From: Perkinsus chesapeaki
Taxonomy: Eukaryota; Perkinsozoa; Perkinsida; Perkinsidae
Direction: 5' to 3'
DNA: 27,743 nucleotides
Assembly (NCBI GenBank): GCA_013115145.1
Contig: JAAPAO010000452.1
Coordinates: 1,908 to 29,650 of the forward strand
Numbering within the stretch: position 1 is the first letter of the stretch; the number at the start of each line of letters is the position of its first letter. Position numbers and translations under genes: made by a program. This document shows, in pieces, positions 22,374 to 27,743 of the stretch. The notes beneath the pieces were generated by a model. It was given only the letters and a program-made list of their open reading frames with translations. It was not told the DNA's origin and did no database searches.

Positions 22374-23172
22374 ACTGATGGCAGAGTAGGAGCGAAAGTA
22401 AAGACAACGAAGGGCAGCCAGCGGTTGTGTTGGAGTAGAACAAGCGCGGGACAATCGAAACGGAATTCTTGGGTGGCTCGAACATTTTGTCAAGCGCCCG
22501 CCAACTAATTCGATATCATTCGAGCCATGTACTTTCCATTGGGGAGCTGTCTCGTTTACTATATGCCGGCTGTAGCAAGCCAAGCTACCTCGTAGCTGAG
22601 GAGATAACACTTCACAAGGAAAGCAATTCGCGAGTTGTCTAGCCAGGCTCATAAGATTTGGAAATTTCCTCTCAATAAATGCGAGGCAAACATGGTGCAT
22701 GGTTGGAAGCACAAGCTCCGAAGTAAAACCAGAAAGACTAGTGCACTGATTTGGCTATATCCTCCTACACCATGGTGGGTGGAACAACAGTTGAATTGGT
22801 CTAACTGAACCTGTCGCTCACTGACCAAAGCAGTCCCAGCAATAATGAATAACTTACCTGCACTCGCTGCAAGACTCCTTTGTCGGGCTCAAGGATCGGA
22901 CCGTATTACAATTGAGGATGGCTCAAGACGATCCATAACACATAACAACACCAGATAGGAATGGTGCTAAAAAGTAACCGAACATATTGTAAATGAGCAT
23001 AGAGAATGCCGAACTGAATGATCGCATATAAGCTGGTACTCTAGTCATTTAAAATCACTAAGTGATACGCAGGCAAATATGACGCCTCATATTGCCATGC
23101 TGAATATAAAGATATTTACAGTATGCACGTACTCTCACGTATGACACTACAACTCAATTCTTAAAGATACTA
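22374..23172. other. Upstream region of paralogue A, related to the upstream DNA of paralogue B
   Basis: There are 799 bp between the acidic/basic protein's stop and the paralogue A start. Around 22518-22580 it shares blocks with 27577-27640 upstream of paralogue B, for example ATTCGAGC-ATGTA and CTATATGCCGG. The minus-strand frame is open to 22712 but its residues do not match B upstream, so I read the similarity as a duplicated promoter or leader. Confidence 0.5.
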
Positions 23173-24753
23173 TCACAACAATGGCAACTCACTAGGTCTG
23201 CAACTAGCACTGAACGCTCGTAGCTCTCGAGCACGTTGGGATGTTAACGGAGAAATGATTGGTGATTCATAAGATACAACTCGCGGATTTGAAACGCGTC
23301 CAGTAGTAAGATATTTTCCAAGCCTTTCATGTTGGAGGAGAGAGTGACCTGTTCTATCATCAATCTCCCTCTTAGCCGTCACCTCGAGGACTGCGTGCTG
23401 CATGAGCCATCTTCGTATTTTCTCTGTTCTGGCGATGCTCTCTCCATCAATAACAGAATCGAGCTCCTCCGGAATTGGCATTTCCAACAGAGGTGACTCA
23501 TTCGAGGCAACCCTTTTCTCGCCTTTCGGTTCGCAATCGTCGACTGGCAAGTCTATAGGGATTTCGGGCTTGACAGCTTCGTCTTCAGGAGTAGTCGTAT
23601 TCTTTTCAACAAACGTTTTCCAAATGCGTTGAAGCCATGACTCACTGGGGGCCTCCTCCTCACGGCGCTCCTCTTGAGTGTCTGAGACCTCGACGGCGTG
23701 CGCTGCCAGGTCGGATGGAGCTTCTTCGGCAGGAGACTGCTCATCGAAGGAGAGATTCGTTTCCCACATCTTTTCCCATAAAGTGTCGAAGTCCATGTTC
23801 TCAAGATCATCTGTGCTAGCCACGTCTTGTCTTGGGACTTCGCCGTTATGATGGTTGACCTCATCCTCGAACTGCTTCTCGTTCCCATTGGGTTTATAAC
23901 CGCAACGCTGACATCTTCGACCGTGGTGGTTGTTGTGTACAGATCCATCGGAATCTGTTTGATGATCGCTTTTACCGAGGCTGATAACGCTATCCGCCTC
24001 AGAGTCGGACATGTCCGCCTTGTGACGTGACCTTCCGTATGTTCTTCCCAGACGATATGATTCAGAGTCTCCAGAAAAGCTGCTGCGAGACGAGCGCGAT
24101 ACTTCTGACTCACTCGGTGCTGAAAACAGAGATCCTGTGAGTCACCGAACTCCTAGTTCGATGAGCCAACAGTCCGAAACTTCTCAGCTCACATGACTGC
24201 TCCTGTTTTAGTTTGCGTTCCTTTTTCTTCCTCTTCTTGGTTTTCGTTACCTTTTTATTGTCTTTCCTCGACCTGCCAATTCTTCTTATTTCACCACCTG
24301 CTACCCATCTGTAGGCTTTCGAAATCAGCTATATAACGCTACCTTCCTCGGCTTCTTCTTCAACAGGCTCATCATCCGGACCACCAAACCATCCACCGAA
24401 CCATGCGTCTTCATCGTCCTTGTCTGAATTCGACCCATCGCCGAACACCTTCACGGTCTCGTACTCCCTTTTCGAGTCTCTCCTGTGAAGTATCCAAGCC
24501 ATCCTCCTACGTCTTTATTATTCGTCGCCGGTGATTCTGAATGAGCAATGAGATCTACGAGGTATTCAGTTCTACTTTTCTTTTCGCGTTCACTGCCCAG
24601 GATGGACACCGAGGGTAGCAGTTTTGAGATTGAGTTGGAGAAAAGCTGTTAAATGAACATCGCCAACAGGGTGTGTGAAGTGACTTCTACATTATAGATT
24701 CCTCCACTTTTATTCGATGAAGTCTTGTCTTTCTTTTTTCGTTTCTTGCCCAT
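23173..24753 (-). CDS. Low-complexity acidic/basic protein of unknown function
   Basis: I do not recognise the family. The preferred model has exons 24753-24691, 24645-24465, 24423-24343, 24297-24193 and 24119-23173, giving 458 residues; all junctions keep phase and introns are 45, 41, 45 and 73 nt. The N-terminus is strongly basic (MGKKRKKKDK). An aromatic-glycine repeat follows (GGWLGYFTG, then WFGGWFGGPDDEP), then an acidic run, a Lys/Arg-rich block (TKTKKRKKKERK) and a Ser-rich stretch. A CxxC with neighbouring histidines (HHGRRCQRCG) follows, then long Glu/Asp/Pro-rich sequence. It is largely disordered-looking, with no signal peptide. The basic blocks could be nuclear targeting or RNA-binding signals (inference). 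A shorter model starts at the ATG at 24502 and gives 403 residues. The final 947-nt exon is the firmest part. Confidence 0.65.
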
Positions 24754-25249
24754 TTAGACAAGTTAACTGGCAGGTAGCCTTCCAACGCGATTCGTAATGT
24801 AAGCTCTATGCCGGAGTGAACCCCGGTGGTTAAATGTGGCTAAGGCTGCTGATTTGGTCAAATCGCTCGCGACAACATCTCCACTGGTGGCCAACACAAA
24901 ACAGGACATTCTAAAGTCATAGTTTGGTAAGTTCAACGACATCAGCATGCTGGTATTATTCATGCTCTCCTTTGATCACATCACTAGACCTATTATAGGG
25001 TCTCAGACAGGTGACGCTCAGGACAGGTTCCGATTTTGGTTCATCTTTCCGGAGCTCGCGTAAGCTAGAATTGAGTAAAGTTTGGTACCTGAATAACCAG
25101 CCTTGGTTTCGCACTGCGCAGACTCAGCGGGACTCCAGCTCTAAGTTCTCTAACTCTCGTCTCAGGGGATCACATATTTAACTACCGTCTATGGGTAAGC
25201 AGCTTCACTTAATCTTCTATAAAATCCTACATCCCAAGGTATATACTCC
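24754..25249. other. Intergenic stretch on the minus-strand cluster
   Basis: A 66-codon minus-strand frame (24963-24763) lies just upstream of the basic N-terminus of the preceding gene. It has no recognisable features. I see no other coding signal, and no clear promoter. Confidence 0.5.
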
Positions 25250-25808
25250 TTACTCTGGTATATTCACAGTTATATCTTTCCGTCCCTTTTTGATTTCCAC
25301 TAGATGAGCCTCCTCCGAGGGATCGGTCGGATTTGTGGAGTGTTTGTCATTCTTCTCAACCTCGGTAACGTACCTGCGCTGCGCACGTACAAATGCATCA
25401 GTCATCGTTCTCACGCATCGAATGCATTCAGCCTCATACGCATTTTTGGTCGACCTGTTTTCTCCAGGAGAAGTGTGCGGTTCTGAGTGATATTGCCGGC
25501 GACTTCGAACACGTTGGGTCCTTACTTCACTCAGCAGAGTGTCCCTCTGGCCTCCAATTTCAGCAACGCATGCTGTAATGTTACTGCCATTTTCTCCCAT
25601 AGTATGAATCGTATGACGTAAGAGCTTATTCTGCTCAGCAACAATCTTGTTGAACTGCTTCAGTGTAACACTAATAGTGGAAATAAAGCGGCACTTGAAA
25701 TGTGCCTTCGCCAAGTTACCTGTAGTAGTTCACACGTTCAAGAACTTCCGTCAGACGTCGTTTTTGTTGTTCCATATTTTCCATTCTCAGGAGTTTGTCT
25801 TCTGCCAT
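25250..25808 (-). CDS. Small charged, probably coiled-coil protein of unknown function
   Basis: I do not recognise the family. Exon 1 is 25808-25720 (ATG) and exon 2 is 25670-25250, joined across a 49-nt intron (GTAACTTGG to CTATTAG) in phase 2; the product has 169 residues. The first 60 or so residues look like an amphipathic helix (LLRMENMEQQKRRLTEVLERV, then LKQFNKIVAEQNKLLRH). The middle and C-terminal parts are hydrophilic, with two cysteines in ECIRC. There is no signal peptide or membrane segment. A donor-like GTAAGG overlaps the TAA stop, so a further 3' exon is possible. Confidence 0.55.
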
Positions 25809-26254
25809 AACGAATTCAGGAAGAACAGCTATCAACGACTACGCTCAAAAAGGCCGACCAGCAGTTCAAGTAGATCCAAGTAGTCATCTTGTGGACAGGT
25901 AACGTCCCTGCTTTTTTGTGGCTGGAGCTTGTCTTATCGACTACAGAAACTAGAATCAGTCTTTTCCACGTTACAGATAATCCTCAATCTAGTTTTGTCA
26001 TCGATCAAGTAGTTGTAAATAGTATTTAAATACTTATCTAATAATTACACTATTACTTCCTGTCACCTGCTTGTTGTAATCGCCCAAGTTCCAAGTAACA
26101 ACACGAAGCGTGGAACGTTCGACACATCACATTCAACATCATGAAAGAGGTGTTTCGGTTGACTCGGCAGCGAATACACATCTACAAGACAACTGAAATT
26201 GCTGCTCCTCTCAAAGCCGTAATGGCAAGGTGGGACGATGATCGAGATCGCAAG
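25809..26254. other. Intergenic stretch between the coiled-coil gene and paralogue B
   Basis: There are 446 bp between two head-to-tail minus-strand genes. It has AT-rich stretches near 26000-26060 and no coding signal that I can support. Confidence 0.55.
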
Positions 26255-27364
26255 TCACTGACTCGGCCCTCCTGAGGCTTCAGCTGTTCCAACGGCTTCA
26301 TCATATGTTGGAAGGACATGCGGGACACTCGAATACGACACGAATTGGGGAGAAAATGAACAACAGTAACTTGCTTACCATGTGGACCCATTGAAGTCTC
26401 CCATGATAGCTGCCTCGTATGGCGGGGGGTCTCCAGGGTACCTTGAGCAGATCATCAGACTAGTCCACTCTGGCAGGAGATCGCTAACCGTAATAAAGGA
26501 GACGACACTGTTGAGAGCGATCTCAACTTACTCATTATCAGGAGGGGGAAGCAGATGGTGCTGTCGAGCCTCTATTTGGTCTGTTCTATAAAGCATATAA
26601 GAGCCATAAAGGGTAGTTAACATTATAGCGTGTTGGAGTGTATCAGTTGGCAGCTCGAAGAAGAACACCTCAGCTCCTCCAGTCAAGCCACTTGCGCCGA
26701 ATTCTTCCACAAGACTTCCAGGAAACTTTCTACGCCTCTCGAACTCGAAGGTTAGAGGGCCAGACTTTCGTTCGATGGTGAGGATACGGTCATGTCTACC
26801 AGTGTTTGCTGAAGACGGGCCTTGGCTAAGAATTGCAGTCCATTTCACTGGCTTGTTCATCTCGAATATAACCCTTCCATCAGGAGGTAATGGGACCTCT
26901 TGGATCGAGACAGGTATCAAATGACTGAATCTTTTGGCAGCTTCGTTTGGGGTAAATTGTATATCGAAATGCCCAGGACGATCGTTCTTTCCGTTCACCT
27001 TCCGATATCGAGTTTTAGGTCCGATTTCCCAAGGGAAACATTGAGTGTTGATGTTTTTCCATGCGCCAGTCCGCCAAACTGGGAGCCCAGAAGGATCTGC
27101 AACACGTTGACTGCTGTAAGGGCAAGTCTGGGTTCTGTAAATGACATCTGACGATGCCCTCGGATTTTGAGAGGCTGTGTTGTGAGAGAAGAAGTTAACG
27201 CCGCGATGTTGATGCTTAGCGAGGCATACCGATTGAAGGAGGGTATCGAAATAACAATAATATTTAAAAGGATATTCATGATCAAGTGTAAGCAAAGCTG
27301 CGTAGGACCATTTGGCGCATAGAAGGGAGCTGATAACGGAACGCAGTAGCTGCTGGAGGGTCAT
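26255..27364 (-). CDS. Secreted protein paralogue B with PPxY-containing tail
   Basis: The family is unknown. Exons 27364-26532, 26483-26379 and 26327-26255 are joined across 48- and 51-nt introns in consistent phases and give 336 residues. Residues 1-22 look like a signal peptide (LLRSVISSLLCAKWSYA). The mature part has cysteines at 37, 47, 81 and 109, all shared with paralogue A, and conserved blocks KYYCYFD, LQSVCLAKH, CFPW, FDIQFTPNEA and ELPTDTLQHAIM. I see no transmembrane segment. The tail, encoded by two small exons, contains PPPY (297-300) and LPTYDEA (318-324). Without splicing the frame stops just after PPDNE, because the donor GTAAGT overlaps a TAA. Splicing is supported by the matching tail exon in paralogue A. 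The function may be a secreted or vacuolar lineage-specific factor (inference only). Confidence 0.75.
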
Positions 27365-27743
27365 TTACATAAGATAGACCAACACCTGGATGGTCAACCA
27401 TACAGCGCTGCTCGACTGGAAGCCGGCAGCATTGACGCTTTGACGTAATTAATTGAACCAAAGCCCTAGTTGGTGCGAAATTGTTAATTGACATGCGGGC
27501 CCTTTCAAGGGAAAGTACGAAGGAAAACCCAAGCGCTCGGATTATCTATTGGACCGCGCGCCCAGTAAAGAACAATCGTATTCGAGCAATGTATGGAAAG
27601 CGGCCTTCTTGGCTATATGCCGGATATAGTAATCCTCTGCCGGGCGACTTCGTACCTGGAGAGACGACGTTGCTTTCAAATGGGGCAAATGAAGCAACTT
27701 ACGAGACGTCCGCAAGAGTAAACTCCTCAGATTGAGAAGATCC
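27365..27743. other. Upstream region of paralogue B
   Basis: It holds blocks related to the DNA upstream of paralogue A (see 22374-23172). A plus-strand open frame, 27481-27735, runs through the conserved block, and a similar phrase (LYAGxSxP) appears in the equivalent plus frame upstream of paralogue A. It could be a divergently transcribed exon, but similarity is equally good on both strands, so I do not call a gene. Confidence 0.4.

Noticed and set aside
22374-22712. Paralogue A extended upstream by 113 codons to an ATG at 22712
   Set aside because: The extension has no counterpart in paralogue B and would bury the signal peptide internally.
1-27743. CRISPR arrays, bacterial operons, insertion sequences or rRNA
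   Set aside because: The genes are intron-rich and eukaryotic. I found no direct-repeat/spacer array, no transposase and no rRNA-like stretch.

Overview
This is a piece of a protist nuclear genome. Every confident gene is interrupted by many GT-AG introns, and many of these introns are only 40-60 nt long. The proteins are eukaryotic housekeeping families (a BIG/Sec7-type ARF-GEF, a sideroflexin, the NatA catalytic subunit) next to lineage-specific secreted proteins. The intron density, short spacing and gene style suggest an alveolate of the Perkinsus type; that is inference from style, not from a marker gene.

Plus strand, 1 to about 20.75 kb. A 19-bp tandem repeat opens the window. Next come the 3' exons of a coiled-coil protein (about 1253-1822), then about 1.7 kb with no supported gene. 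A large ARF guanine-nucleotide exchange factor follows (3536-16064, 29 exons in my model, about 1751 residues, every splice phase consistent). Then come a mitochondrial sideroflexin (16295-19088, 11 exons, 329 residues) and the N-alpha-acetyltransferase NAA10/ARD1 (19193-20753, 7 exons, 204 residues). These three are head to tail, with only 104-230 bp between them.

Minus strand, about 21.2 kb to the right end. Four genes run head to tail. From right to left they are a secreted protein of unknown family (26255-27364), a short charged probable coiled-coil protein (25250-25808), a low-complexity acidic/basic protein (23173-24753), and a second, apparently damaged copy of the secreted protein (about 21200-22373). 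The two secreted paralogues share four cysteines, a conserved body and spliced C-terminal tails with PPxY-like motifs. Their upstream DNA is also related, which points to duplication of a whole locus.

The most unusual signal is in the introns. Three introns carry a 35-nt segment shaped like the 3' end of a tRNA gene: variable loop, T-arm with GTTCGAA-type loop, acceptor 3' strand, then a T-rich run like a Pol III terminator. Two copies are in sense and one is antisense. This looks like a tRNA- or SINE-derived intron-generating element (introner).

The gene models were spliced by hand, using reading-frame continuity, GT-AG sites and remembered family architecture. They should be confirmed with RNA reads.
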